From: HTCC5015 sp051747425
GTDB taxonomy: Bacteria; Pseudomonadota; Gammaproteobacteria; HTCC5015
Direction: 5' to 3'
NCBI GenBank assembly: GCA_051747425.1
Contig: JBNJGD010000001.1
Location: 62,001 to 126,000, forward strand
DNA length: 64,000 nt
The notes below the pieces were generated by a model that was not told where the DNA came from, searched no databases, and worked only from the letters and a program-made list of their open reading frames with translations. Positions within the stretch are counted from its first letter, which is position 1, and each line of letters opens with the position of its first letter. Below, one piece after another: positions 8,305-16,996 of the stretch. The position numbers were made by a program, and so were the translations under genes.

Positions 8305-10472
8305 AGCACACCTCGCTGTTGCGACTGGCGGTAGCGCCACACGGCGGGGATTACCACGATCAGTACAAGGCCGGCCACCAGCCACAGGGGCCAAACCACC
8401 GGCTGGTTCCAGCGGGCGCGCAGCTGGGCCCGGCGATGTCCCTCGATTTTTTTGTACTTCAGCGTATTTCTGGCCATGGTGTTGGGTTTCACATTGCCGT
8501 ACCAGTCGTGGTAGAGCACATAGCTTTTGGGCGTATAGCCAAACAGCCAGGGCGCATCGCGCTGAGCGATTGAGGTCATTTCCTTAATAAGCTCCAAACG
8601 CTCTTCGCTGTTCGACATGTTTTTCATGCGTTCAAAGAGCCGGTCAAACTCGGGGTTTCGGTAATTGGCGGCGTTCTCGCCGTTGGAGTCCACTTTGGCA
8701 TTGGGCCCGTAGAGCAGAAACAGGAAATTTTCCGGGTCGGGGTAGTCCGCGCCCCAGCCCCACTGGAACAACTGAGCCGTGCCGTTGCTCATTTTCTCGC
8801 GAAAGCGGTTGTAATCGGTGCTGCGCACCACCAGGTTCAGTCCGATTTTGTCGAACTGTTTCATCATCCACTGGAGAATCGACTTACTGTCGGGCCCCGA
8901 AGCGGGCGTGTCCAGATAGACGATCAAAGGCTTGCCGGTGTCCGGGTCGATGCCGTCGGGATAACCGGCGCGCTCGAGCAGTGCCCTGGCCTCGGAAATC
9001 GGCTTGCGCTGGCGCCGTCCATTTTCCCAGTCGTAGACATAGGGGTTGTGGCGCTCGCCCACTTCGCCGCCACCGAAAATACCCGGGGGAATCGGTCCCT
9101 GGGCCGGCGTGCCCCGGCCGTTGAGGAAGATGGAGATAAACTCTTCGTAATCCACGGCAATGGCGATGGCCCTGCGAAGCAGGCGGGCCCGCTCGCTGTC
9201 GCCGCCCACCAGATCGTCACGCATATTGAAACCGGTGTAGTAAATCAGGGCGGTGGTCGATGACACCATCCCGATGTTTTTCTCGGCCAGTTCGGGGTTG
9301 AGTTCCAGATCGCCCCCACTGAACTGGAAGGCCTGGTCAAAACTGTCGGAGGAAACCCCCGATGTGTCGTAATAGCCCTGCAAAAACTTGTTCCAGTAGG
9401 GAATCTGTTCCTTCTCCAGGCTGTAGATGGCCTTGTCCAGAAGCGGCAGCGGCTCGCCAGCGTCGTCCAGTAGTCCCGCCTCGCGATCACCCGGGTCGCC
9501 CTCCTCGGGGTAGGTCTCGTGATCAAAGTGGGGGTTGCGCTCGAGCACCATGCGCAGATTGGGATTGTTCTCGGTGAGCATAAAGGGCCCGGTGCCGATC
9601 GGGTACCAGTCGAGGACAATATTGCGCTCGGCCATGCCCGGCTGCTGGTAAAAGGCGTCGGCCTCCCAGGGCATGGGGGCAAAGAAGTTCATCGACAACC
9701 AGTAGATAAACTGGGGGTAGACCTGATTGAGGCGGATCCGGTAGCGGTAGCGCCCCAGTGCCTCGACACCGGCCATGTCCAGTTCGCGCAAATCGGCTTC
9801 GCCGCCATCATCGCGCTCGTTGTTCAGTGTTTTAGTGAACTCGGTAAAGCCTTCTATGTAGCGGGCAAACAAGCCCGACACCGGCGATTGTACGGCGGGG
9901 TCGGCGAGTCGCTTGACCTGATAAACATAGTCCTCGGCGACCAATTCGCGGCTGCCCCGGTGGGCAAAATCGGACAGCTTTTGCTTGCCGGCCAGGTCGC
10001 TCTCGTCCAGCTGATGGTAGCGGTAGCCGCCCTCGGGGTGACGGGCCAGGGCCGGGTGAGGCTGGTACTCAACGCCCGGCTTGATTTCGATGGTGTACTC
10101 GGAGGTCACGGCGCGGTTCAGATCCTCGGTCACATCGCCTGCCTCATCGCGCCAGACCACCTCGGGCATGGACGCCGCCGAGCGTGGCACGACCTGGTAG
10201 GGGCGCTTCAAATAGTGGTACTGAAAGGGCGGCTCGTAGATCTGTCCGATGAACACCGCTTCGTCCGAACTGTAGGCCCGCGCCGGATCCAGGTGTTTGG
10301 GCCGGGCGCGAAAGGAGCCGTAGTAGACCGCTTCATCGGGATCGGCCTCGGCGTGGGGGTTGTTCCACTGCCCCTCGCAGCCGGCAAGCGAGGCGGCCAG
10401 CCACAGTGCGGCGGTCGCCAACAGGGGGTTCAAAACGCGAGCGCGGCAGCTCGTCCTGAAAAAATCACACAT
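8301..10472 (-). CDS. yejA: Peptide ABC importer, extracytoplasmic substrate-binding lipoprotein (YejA type)
   Basis: This SBP_bac_5-family protein would bind peptides and deliver them to the YejBEF importer. The N-terminus has a basic start, a hydrophobic stretch and a lipobox (LAGC, Cys near residue 32), so it should be a lipoprotein. The body has the family features, including the region around PAQGPIPPGIFG and the late QWGWGADYPDPENFLFLLYGPN segment (given here only as a landmark). At 723 residues it is longer than usual and ends in a hydrophobic helix (PLWLVAGLVLIVVIPAVW) followed by basic residues, which looks like a second, C-terminal membrane anchor. It is the first gene of the operon and divergent from fabI. 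Confidence 0.9.
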   Translation of the reverse strand: MCDFFRTSCRARVLNPLLATAALWLAASLAGCEGQWNNPHAEADPDEAVYYGSFRARPKHLDPARAYSSDEAVFIGQIYEPPFQYHYLKRPYQVVPRSAASMPEVVWRDEAGDVTEDLNRAVTSEYTIEIKPGVEYQPHPALARHPEGGYRYHQLDESDLAGKQKLSDFAHRGSRELVAEDYVYQVKRLADPAVQSPVSGLFARYIEGFTEFTKTLNNERDDGGEADLRELDMAGVEALGRYRYRIRLNQVYPQFIYWLSMNFFAPMPWEADAFYQQPGMAERNIVLDWYPIGTGPFMLTENNPNLRMVLERNPHFDHETYPEEGDPGDREAGLLDDAGEPLPLLDKAIYSLEKEQIPYWNKFLQGYYDTSGVSSDSFDQAFQFSGGDLELNPELAEKNIGMVSSTTALIYYTGFNMRDDLVGGDSERARLLRRAIAIAVDYEEFISIFLNGRGTPAQGPIPPGIFGGGEVGERHNPYVYDWENGRRQRKPISEARALLERAGYPDGIDPDTGKPLIVYLDTPASGPDSKSILQWMMKQFDKIGLNLVVRSTDYNRFREKMSNGTAQLFQWGWGADYPDPENFLFLLYGPNAKVDSNGENAANYRNPEFDRLFERMKNMSNSEERLELIKEMTSIAQRDAPWLFGYTPKSYVLYHDWYGNVKPNTMARNTLKYKKIEGHRRAQLRARWNQPVVWPLWLVAGLVLIVVIPAVWRYRQSQQRGVL

Positions 10473-10540
10473 AGGGAAACCAATTCATCGTAGAGCCGAT
10501 GTTATTATCTGGGGACTCACAAATCCAGACGAGGAGCACT

Positions 10541-11323
10541 ATGGGTTTTTTAACCGGAAAACGCGCCCTGATTACCGGCGTCGCCAGCCAGCGCTCGATT
10601 GCCTGGGGTATCGCCGAGGCCATGCGATCACAGGGGGCCGACATCGCACTCACCTATCAGAACGAGCGACTGAAAAAGCGGGTCGACCAGTGCGCTGAGG
10701 CCGTCGACAGCGATATTGTTCTGCCCTGCGATGTATCAAGCGACACCTCCATCAACGAACTTTTTGAAACACTGAAAGCGCACTGGAACGGTCTGGACAT
10801 CATTGTGCACTCCATCGGTTACGCCGACCGCTCGCAGATTGGCGGCGATTTTGTCGACAATATCAGTCGCGAGGGCTTTGCCGAGGCCCTGGACATCAGC
10901 GCCTACAGCTTTGCCGCCCTCGCCAGAGCGGCACGACCAATGCTGCGCGAGAACGCCGCCCTGCTGGCCATGACCTACCTCGGAGCCGAGCGGGCCATGC
11001 CCAACTACAATGTCATGGGCCTGGCCAAGGCCAGCCTGGAGGCCAGTGTACGCTACATGGCGCAGTCTCTGGGCGCCGAGGGCACCCGGGTCAACGCCAT
11101 TTCCGCTGGCCCCATCCGCACCCTGGCAGCCTCCGGCGTGGCCGATTTCAAGAAGATGCTGGAACAGGTGGCCGACACCGCGCCTCTCAAGCGCAATGTC
11201 ACCACTGAGGATGTCGGCAACGCCGCTGCCTTTCTCTGCTCGGATCTGGCGCGCGGCATTACCAGTGAAGTCATTTATGTCGACAACGGCTTTCACAATA
11301 TGGGCATGCCACCGACCCGCTAG
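10541..11323 (+). CDS. fabI: Enoyl-[acyl-carrier-protein] reductase (NADH) FabI
   Basis: FabI catalyses the last reduction of each fatty-acid elongation cycle and is the triclosan target in many bacteria. The 260-residue protein starts MGFLTGKRALITGVAS (nucleotide-binding loop) and has the catalytic Tyr-X6-Tyr-X6-Lys pattern in YLGAERAMPNYNVMGLAK, followed by RVNAISAGPIRTLAASG. The start was set at the ATG behind a clear GAGGAG ribosome site; the frame is open for 14 more codons upstream without support. An intrinsic terminator follows directly. Confidence 0.97.
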   Translation: MGFLTGKRALITGVASQRSIAWGIAEAMRSQGADIALTYQNERLKKRVDQCAEAVDSDIVLPCDVSSDTSINELFETLKAHWNGLDIIVHSIGYADRSQIGGDFVDNISREGFAEALDISAYSFAALARAARPMLRENAALLAMTYLGAERAMPNYNVMGLAKASLEASVRYMAQSLGAEGTRVNAISAGPIRTLAASGVADFKKMLEQVADTAPLKRNVTTEDVGNAAAFLCSDLARGITSEVIYVDNGFHNMGMPPTR

Positions 11324-11332
11324 TCCAGGCAC

Positions 11333-11362
11333 AAAAAAGGCCCGCGATGCGGGCCTTTTTTT
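11333..11362. terminator. Bidirectional intrinsic terminator between fabI and ppiD
   Basis: The inverted repeat GGCCCGC-GAT-GCGGGCC is flanked by six A residues on one side and seven T residues on the other, so it can end transcripts from both convergent genes. Confidence 0.92.
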
Positions 11363-11379
11363 ATGCCGATACCCCAGTA

Positions 11380-13317
11380 TCAGGGGTTGGTGTTTTCCTG
11401 AATCAGCGAGCGATTGATATCAATGCTGGCCTCTTCTCGCAGTACATTAAGTACGGCAGCGTAATCCAGTCCGCCATAGTTATTACGCAGTTGATCGGTC
11501 AGCTCTTGGCGCTCACTCTCGGAGACGGTCTCCAGACGCCCGGGGTCTGAACCCAACAGGCGGACCACCGCCAGATCTTCACCGCTCATATGAGAGAGTG
11601 CCACCGTAGCTTCATCACCTGCGGGCAATGGCATTTTGAAGACAGTCTGAACCAGGGCTTGAGGCAGGCGCTGATCATTTTTGCGCGTCAGTTCATCTAC
11701 AGACTCCAATACACCGTCCAGACGCTCGGCAATGGCCCGGGGAGACTCACCATCCTGCAAGGCGCTACGCGCCTCTTCCTGAGCCTGCTCCAGCAGGGTC
11801 TCAAGCTTGCTGCGCTTCAACTCAGCCACGACCTCACCGCGGGATTCATCGAGCGATTTGGGCTGACGAGGCTCGTGAGCGGCAACGCGGAGCACCGCCA
11901 CCTTGCCACTCTCCAGGTCCAGTGTGCCGGAATTGTAACGATCATTGAGAATCTCGCCACGGAAAGCGGCTTCGCGGACAATAGAGTTGCCTGCAACCCC
12001 CTCTCCCTGATCGCGGGTAAACCAGTCGCTGGATTCCACCGGGCGGGACACAGCTTCGGCCACCGGAGTCAGTGAATCGGCATTCTCAAAAGCCAGGTTT
12101 GACATTTCGTCCAGATCTGACTGGTAGTTCGTACGCGCCTTGTTGGCGGCCAGCTCACTGCGAATGTCTTGTTCCACTTCCTCGAAGGGCTGGGGCGTAG
12201 CGGGAGCCAGGCGATCGAGCTGAATGAGGTGATAACCAAACGGCGACTCAACCAGGCCACTGACGGCTCCCTCTTCCTCGAGGCTGAACACCGCCTGCTC
12301 AAATTCGGGAACCATCACGCCCTCGCTGATCTTGCCCAGCGAGCCACCCTGCTCGGCCGAACCGGGATCATCGGAATGCTGTCGGGCCATCTCCGCAAAG
12401 TCCGCGCCCTGGCGAATCTCGCTGAGTACTTCCTCCGCTTTTTGGCGCGATTGCTCGCGCGCACTTTCGTCGGCATCACTGTCGAAGGCAAAGAGTATGT
12501 GGCTGGCCTCACGCTGTTCCTTGCTGGCGTAGCGCCCAGAATCAACGCCCGCCTGATATTCGCTGCGCACTTCCTTATCCGTGACTTCGACCCCGTCCTT
12601 GTAACTCTCAAAATCGATCGTCACATACTCGACCTTGACTTTTTCGGGATGCATAAACTGTTGTTGATGCTCATCGAAGTAACGGGTTACCTCTTCATCG
12701 CTCAACTCAATATTCTGGCGGAAGTCTTCACCTGAGAAGACGATATATTCAATATCACGACTCTGGTAAAGCAAAGCGACATAGCGCTCAAGTTCACCGG
12801 GTGCGACAAATGCCGTATCCGTTATGCCTCGCTGGAATTGCCCGTGAACAAAGTCGCGAACCAGACGCTGTTCAAACCTGGCCGGCGACATGCCAATGGA
12901 GCGCAGCTGCTTTTCATAAGTCTCGTTATCAAAGCGGCCATCTACCTGAAACTCGGGGATGCCCGACAACATATCAACGAGCTGCTCATCGGAGACACGA
13001 AAACCGTCGCCCATCGTTGCCTGGTCCTGAAGCAGTTGTTGAATAAGCTGGTCACTGGTTCGCTTGACCAGAATGTCATCACCCATGCCCTCGGGCAGTT
13101 CGCCGCCGAAAGCCTGCATCAGGTTCTGGCGGTTTTGTGACAAGCGCTGATTGAAGGCCTGGATCGACACATCCTCACCGTCAACACTGAGCGCACTATT
13201 GTCTCCCATACCAGCGACATACTGATAGAGCATGGGCACGACCATAAAAATGGCAATACCGACAATGAAAACCAGGGCGACAACGCCCGTCACTTTTTCT
13301 CGAATAGCGAGCAGCAT
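11380..13317 (-). CDS. ppiD: Periplasmic folding factor PpiD (membrane-anchored peptidyl-prolyl isomerase)
   Basis: PpiD is an inner-membrane-anchored periplasmic chaperone near the Sec exit. The 645-residue protein begins with a short basic stretch and one uncleaved transmembrane helix (about residues 12-34), then a SurA-like N-terminal chaperone region, a parvulin domain near residues 265-360 (SHILFAFDSDADESAREQ, then FAEMARQHSDDPGSAEQGG) and a second, degenerate isomerase-like region. It sits downstream of hupB and the Asp/Val tRNA genes, its usual place in related bacteria. Confidence 0.94.
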   Translation of the reverse strand: MLLAIREKVTGVVALVFIVGIAIFMVVPMLYQYVAGMGDNSALSVDGEDVSIQAFNQRLSQNRQNLMQAFGGELPEGMGDDILVKRTSDQLIQQLLQDQATMGDGFRVSDEQLVDMLSGIPEFQVDGRFDNETYEKQLRSIGMSPARFEQRLVRDFVHGQFQRGITDTAFVAPGELERYVALLYQSRDIEYIVFSGEDFRQNIELSDEEVTRYFDEHQQQFMHPEKVKVEYVTIDFESYKDGVEVTDKEVRSEYQAGVDSGRYASKEQREASHILFAFDSDADESAREQSRQKAEEVLSEIRQGADFAEMARQHSDDPGSAEQGGSLGKISEGVMVPEFEQAVFSLEEEGAVSGLVESPFGYHLIQLDRLAPATPQPFEEVEQDIRSELAANKARTNYQSDLDEMSNLAFENADSLTPVAEAVSRPVESSDWFTRDQGEGVAGNSIVREAAFRGEILNDRYNSGTLDLESGKVAVLRVAAHEPRQPKSLDESRGEVVAELKRSKLETLLEQAQEEARSALQDGESPRAIAERLDGVLESVDELTRKNDQRLPQALVQTVFKMPLPAGDEATVALSHMSGEDLAVVRLLGSDPGRLETVSESERQELTDQLRNNYGGLDYAAVLNVLREEASIDINRSLIQENTNP

Positions 13318-13435
13318 AGATTATCCGTCTGAAAACTCGTTTGAAACTGAGCGTAGAGTATACGGAAAGTGGTGTAAAAATCAGCCAAATCGGAACATTT
13401 TGGCAGATTATTTTGGACGAGGGGAAAAGAAAAAG

Positions 13436-13512
13436 TGGCGGAGCGGACGGGACTCGAACCCGCGACCCCCGGCGTGACAGGCCGGTATTCTAACCAACTG
13501 AACTACCGCTCC
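13436..13512 (-). tRNA. tRNA-Asp (GTC), copy 1
   Basis: The reverse strand folds into a full cloverleaf: acceptor GGAGCGG/CCGCTCC, anticodon GTC in CCTGTCACG, T-loop GGTTCGAGTCC, and an encoded CCA. It differs from the second copy by one base in the D arm. Confidence 0.97.
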
Positions 13513-13515
13513 ACT

Positions 13516-13591
13516 TGGTGGTTGCTGCAGGGCTCGAACCTGCGACCCTCGCCTTGTAAGGGCGATGCTCTCCCAGCTGAGCTAAGCAACC
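13516..13591 (-). tRNA. tRNA-Val (TAC), copy 1
   Basis: Reverse strand cloverleaf with acceptor GGTTGCT/AGCAACC, anticodon TAC in CCTTACAAG, T-loop GGTTCGAGCCC and an encoded CCA. It lies three bases upstream of the tRNA-Asp gene, so both are in one transcript, and is identical to the second copy. Confidence 0.97.
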
Positions 13592-13610
13592 TTCTCTTTC
13601 GAGGGCGCGA

Positions 13611-13639
13611 ACTTTATCCATAATCAGGGCCAAAGGCAA
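13611..13639 (-). promoter_or_regulatory. Candidate promoter of the first tRNA-Val/tRNA-Asp pair
   Basis: On the reverse strand TTGCCT and TAAAGT are separated by 17 bp, followed by a GC-rich stretch (TCGCGCCC) typical of stringently controlled stable-RNA promoters, about 20 bp before tRNA-Val. Confidence 0.55.
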
Positions 13640-13689
13640 GACCCTCCAACAATTTTTTTGCTACGGATATTTGCCCTTCTTCAGACCAA

Positions 13690-13719
13690 AAAAAGAGCCA
13701 TCCGAAGATGGCTCTTTTG
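13690..13719. terminator. Intrinsic terminator between the two tRNA pairs
   Basis: GAGCCATC-CGAA-GATGGCTC is flanked by an A run and TTTT. On the reverse strand it follows tRNA-Asp copy 2, so it ends the hupB/tRNA unit and separates it from the downstream tRNA pair. Confidence 0.85.
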
Positions 13720-13722
13720 ATC

Positions 13723-13799
13723 TGGCGGAGCGGACGGGACTCGAACCCGCGACCCCCGGCGTGACAGGCCGGTATTCTAACCAGCTGAACTACCGCTCC
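13723..13799 (-). tRNA. tRNA-Asp (GTC), copy 2
   Basis: Same cloverleaf as copy 1 apart from one D-arm base (GTTCAGCTGG here, GTTCAGTTGG in copy 1). Anticodon GTC and encoded CCA are intact. Confidence 0.97.
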
Positions 13800-13801
13800 T
13801 C

Positions 13802-13877
13802 TGGTGGTTGCTGCAGGGCTCGAACCTGCGACCCTCGCCTTGTAAGGGCGATGCTCTCCCAGCTGAGCTAAGCAACC
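13802..13877 (-). tRNA. tRNA-Val (TAC), copy 2
   Basis: Sequence identical to the first tRNA-Val gene. It starts only about 33 bp after the hupB stop, so it is probably read through from hupB and then processed, unless a promoter lies inside the hupB end. Confidence 0.97.
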
Positions 13878-13910
13878 ATTTCACCGGAGACGAGCCCCGG
13901 CGAAGGCGCG

Positions 13911-14183
13911 CTAGTTTAATGCATCCTTGAGGGCTTTGCCAGCCTTGAACGCGGGAACCTTGGAGGCCTTGATCTGGATGGTTTCACCCGTCTGGGGGTT
14001 ACGGCCAGTGCGGGCATCACGCTCGCGAACCAGGAAAGTACCAAAGCCGGTCAGAGTTACCTGATCGCCTTTTTTCAGCGCGTCGGTAATGGCATTCAGT
14101 GTGGCGTCAACGGCCGCAGCTGCATTGGCTTTGGAAAGGTCAGCTGCATCGGCAACGGCTTCTACAAATTCAGTCTTTTTCAT
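13911..14183 (-). CDS. hupB: DNA-binding protein HU-beta
   Basis: HU is a small dimeric nucleoid protein that bends DNA. The 90-residue protein begins MKKTEFVEAVADAADLSK and contains the beta-arm region with the conserved GRNPQTGETIQIKAS segment and the late PAFKAGKALKDAL. The start is the ATG at this N-terminus; the frame is open further upstream but carries no HU sequence. It lies between lon and the duplicated tRNA genes and is preceded by a long leader from a strong candidate promoter. Confidence 0.97.
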   Translation of the reverse strand: MKKTEFVEAVADAADLSKANAAAAVDATLNAITDALKKGDQVTLTGFGTFLVRERDARTGRNPQTGETIQIKASKVPAFKAGKALKDALN

Positions 14184-14377
14184 AACATCAATATCCCGAA
14201 ATGGTTTTTTGCAATCAGTGCACCCACCCTTGGGAACACCACGATTGGGTTGAACAAGCATACCGCATGAAGGGCTAATGTGAAGCCCAAAATCAATCAA
14301 TACTTGTCTTGCGCAATTGCCCAGACTGTGGCAACTGCAGAGGACTGTCAATCCACTTCCCCCATACAACAGCCGAG

Positions 14378-14407
14378 TTTATACCAAGGGCTTTTCTCGA
14401 CTGTCAA
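14378..14407 (-). promoter_or_regulatory. Strong sigma-70 promoter candidate for hupB
   Basis: On the reverse strand a perfect TTGACA and a TATAAA are 18 bp apart. This would give a leader of roughly 190 nt before the hupB ATG. Apart from this promoter and the lon terminator, I see nothing definite in the 325-bp hupB-lon intergenic region. Confidence 0.65.
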
Positions 14408-14447
14408 CCAGCGCCGGGGGCACTCTTTTGGAGCGGTCCCGACGGTA

Positions 14448-14485
14448 CTAAAAAAACAACTCAAGCGCCCTCTTCAGAGAGCGCT
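14448..14485 (-). terminator. Intrinsic terminator of lon
   Basis: On the reverse strand an inverted repeat (AGCGCTCTCT, loop GAAG without its last pairing base, AGGGCGCT) with one mismatch is followed a few bases later by a run of seven T residues, 24 bp after the lon stop. Confidence 0.75.
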
Positions 14486-14508
14486 GTAAGCGGTTGAAAA
14501 CAAAGTTG

Positions 14509-16917
14509 TTAGTGGTGCCGGAATTCCGATTTCGGATCGGCACCTTCCTGGGGCGTGGCCTCGCCCTTGACCATCGCACCGGCCTTGAAAGGTTCGCGAA
14601 CCAGTGCCACTTCGAGCACTTGGTCGATCCAGCGAACCGGTTTCACCTCGAGATCTTTCATGATATCGGCGGGAATATCGGCCAGATCTTTGCGGTTTTC
14701 TTCCGGAATCAGCACCGTTTTAATGCCGCCACGGTGTGCCGCAAGCAATTTTTCCTTGAGTCCACCGATCGGCAAAACCTCTCCACGCAGGGTAATTTCG
14801 CCGGTCATGGCCACATCGTTTCTTACCGGAATGCCCGTCAACACAGAGACCAGTGATGTGCACATGGCGATACCCGCGCTGGGGCCGTCCTTGGGTGTGG
14901 CACCCTCGGGAACATGAACATGAATATCGCGCTTCTCGTGAAAGTTTTCCGGCAGTCCCAAAGCTTCTGCACGACTCCTGACCACCGTCATCGCAGCCTG
15001 CACGGACTCCTGCATCACATCCCCCAGCTGACCGGTGTGGTTGAGCTTGCCCTTGCCGGGCATAACCGCCGACTCAATGGACAGCAACTCGCCACCCACT
15101 TCGGTCCAGGCCAGGCCCGTGACCTGGCCAATCTGGGGCTGCTCTTCAGCGATGCCGTAGCGGAAGCGGGCCACGCCAAGATATTCCTCAAGGGTTTCAC
15201 TGGTGACTTCGATAGGCCCCGTTTTTTCCTTGAGCATCACTGATTTGACCACCTTGCGGCAGACCTTGGACAGCTCTCGCTCCAGGTTGCGCACACCGGC
15301 TTCGCGAGTGTAGAGGCGCACAATCGAGCGAATCGCCTCGGTGGCGAGAGTCAGCTCTCCCTCTTTGAGGCCGTTGGACTTCATTTGTTTAGGTAACAAG
15401 TACCGCTCGGCAATGTTGACCTTTTCCTCCTCGGTATAACCGGGGATTCGAATCACTTCCATGCGGTCGAGCAGCGGCCCGGGAATATTCATGCTGTTGG
15501 AGGTGGCCACGAACATCACATCCGAAAGGTCGTAGTCGACTTCCAGATAGTGGTCAGAGAAAGTGTTGTTCTGCTCGGGGTCGAGCACTTCCAGCAAAGC
15601 GGAGGCCGGGTCGCCGCGGAAATCGGCCGCAATTTTGTCAATCTCATCAAGCAGGAACAACGGATTGCGCGTACCCACCTTGCTCAAGTTCTGGACAATC
15701 TTGCCCGGCAACGCGCCAATGTAGGTGCGCCGGTGACCACGGATCTCCGCTTCATCGCGGACACCACCGAGGGACATACGGGTAAACTTCCTGCCCGTGG
15801 CCTCGGCAATGGACTGACCGAGTGATGTCTTGCCCACGCCGGGCGGCCCCACCAGACAGAGAATCGGTCCCTTGAGCTTGCGCACGCGTTTCTGCACAGC
15901 CAGATACTCGACAATGCGCTCCTTGACCTTGTCCAGGCCATAGTGCTGTTCTTCGAGGATCTGTTCGGCGCGTTTCAGGTCGGCCTTGATCTTGCTTCGC
16001 TTTTTCCACGGCACGCCAATCAGGGTCTCAATATAGGTGCGAACCACTGTGGCTTCGGCGGACATCGGCGCCATCATGCGCAACTTTTTCAGCTCCGACT
16101 CAGCCTTCTCCCTGGCCTCTTTGCTCATACCGGCCTTTTCCACCTTTTCGGCCAATTCCTCGAGCTCGTTGCCCTCTTCGCCAAGCTCTCCCATCTCCTT
16201 CTGGATCGCTTTCATCTGCTCATTGAGGTAGTACTCGCGCTGGCTCTTTTCCATTTGCTGCTTGACGCGGCCGCGAATGCGCTTTTCCACTTGCAACAGG
16301 TCAAGCTCGCCCTCAATCAGCGACATCAGGTGCTCCATGCGCTGGCGTATATCCACCATTTCCAGCACTTCCTGCTTGTCCTCAAGCTTGAGTGACATGT
16401 GAGCCGCAATGGTGTCGGACAGGCGCGAGGGCTCGTCAATACTCGAGAGCGAAGAGAGTACCTCCGGGGGCACCTTCTTGTTGAGTTTTACATACTGATC
16501 AAACAGGTTCATCAGCGTCCGGCTGAGCACTTCCGCCTCGCGCTCCTCGGTATCGGGTTCGTCCAGCGGGGTGGTATCAGCGACAAAGTAGTCGTCGCGT
16601 TGTTGAAGGGCTTCCACGCGGGCGCGCTGAACCCCCTCGACGAGTACCTTGATGGTGCCATCGGGCAACTTCAGCAACTGCAGGATGGTGGCCAGGGTGC
16701 CGATTTCGTAGAGTTCATCGGCGCCCGGCTCGTCCACCTCAGCACTTTTCTGCGCCACCAACAAAACCTGTTTGTTGTCCTTCATGGCGACATCGAGAGC
16801 GTCGATGGATTTCTGGCGCCCCACAAACAGCGGAATCACCATATGCGGGTAGACCACCACATCTCTCAGCGGCAGTACGGGTAATTGGATCATTTTTTCG
16901 GAGCCTGGGTTGGACAC
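14509..16917 (-). CDS. lon: ATP-dependent protease Lon
   Basis: Lon degrades misfolded and regulatory proteins in the cytosol. The 802-residue protein has the N-terminal substrate domain (IQLPVLPLRDVVVYPHMVIP), the AAA+ module with Walker A GPPGVGKT near 355 and Walker B FLLDEIDK, and the C-terminal protease with the catalytic Ser in KDGPSAGIA near 677 and the lysine about 43 residues later (GGLKEKLLAAHRGG). The start is read as GTG (MSNPGSEKM); the internal ATG nine codons in is an alternative. It follows clpX in the same direction. Confidence 0.96.
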   Translation of the reverse strand: MSNPGSEKMIQLPVLPLRDVVVYPHMVIPLFVGRQKSIDALDVAMKDNKQVLLVAQKSAEVDEPGADELYEIGTLATILQLLKLPDGTIKVLVEGVQRARVEALQQRDDYFVADTTPLDEPDTEEREAEVLSRTLMNLFDQYVKLNKKVPPEVLSSLSSIDEPSRLSDTIAAHMSLKLEDKQEVLEMVDIRQRMEHLMSLIEGELDLLQVEKRIRGRVKQQMEKSQREYYLNEQMKAIQKEMGELGEEGNELEELAEKVEKAGMSKEAREKAESELKKLRMMAPMSAEATVVRTYIETLIGVPWKKRSKIKADLKRAEQILEEQHYGLDKVKERIVEYLAVQKRVRKLKGPILCLVGPPGVGKTSLGQSIAEATGRKFTRMSLGGVRDEAEIRGHRRTYIGALPGKIVQNLSKVGTRNPLFLLDEIDKIAADFRGDPASALLEVLDPEQNNTFSDHYLEVDYDLSDVMFVATSNSMNIPGPLLDRMEVIRIPGYTEEEKVNIAERYLLPKQMKSNGLKEGELTLATEAIRSIVRLYTREAGVRNLERELSKVCRKVVKSVMLKEKTGPIEVTSETLEEYLGVARFRYGIAEEQPQIGQVTGLAWTEVGGELLSIESAVMPGKGKLNHTGQLGDVMQESVQAAMTVVRSRAEALGLPENFHEKRDIHVHVPEGATPKDGPSAGIAMCTSLVSVLTGIPVRNDVAMTGEITLRGEVLPIGGLKEKLLAAHRGGIKTVLIPEENRKDLADIPADIMKDLEVKPVRWIDQVLEVALVREPFKAGAMVKGEATPQEGADPKSEFRHH

Positions 16918-16996
16918 GCGTCCCCCTTGATGGATTCAGTCTTCATACATCTCTGACATAGGGGCGCAGGCGCATTTTACAAGTGGCGCGGCCGCA

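Noticed and set aside
13690..13719. Hairpin between tRNA pairs considered as a small RNA or repeat element
   Set aside because: Stem, tetraloop and T run are fully explained as a terminator.
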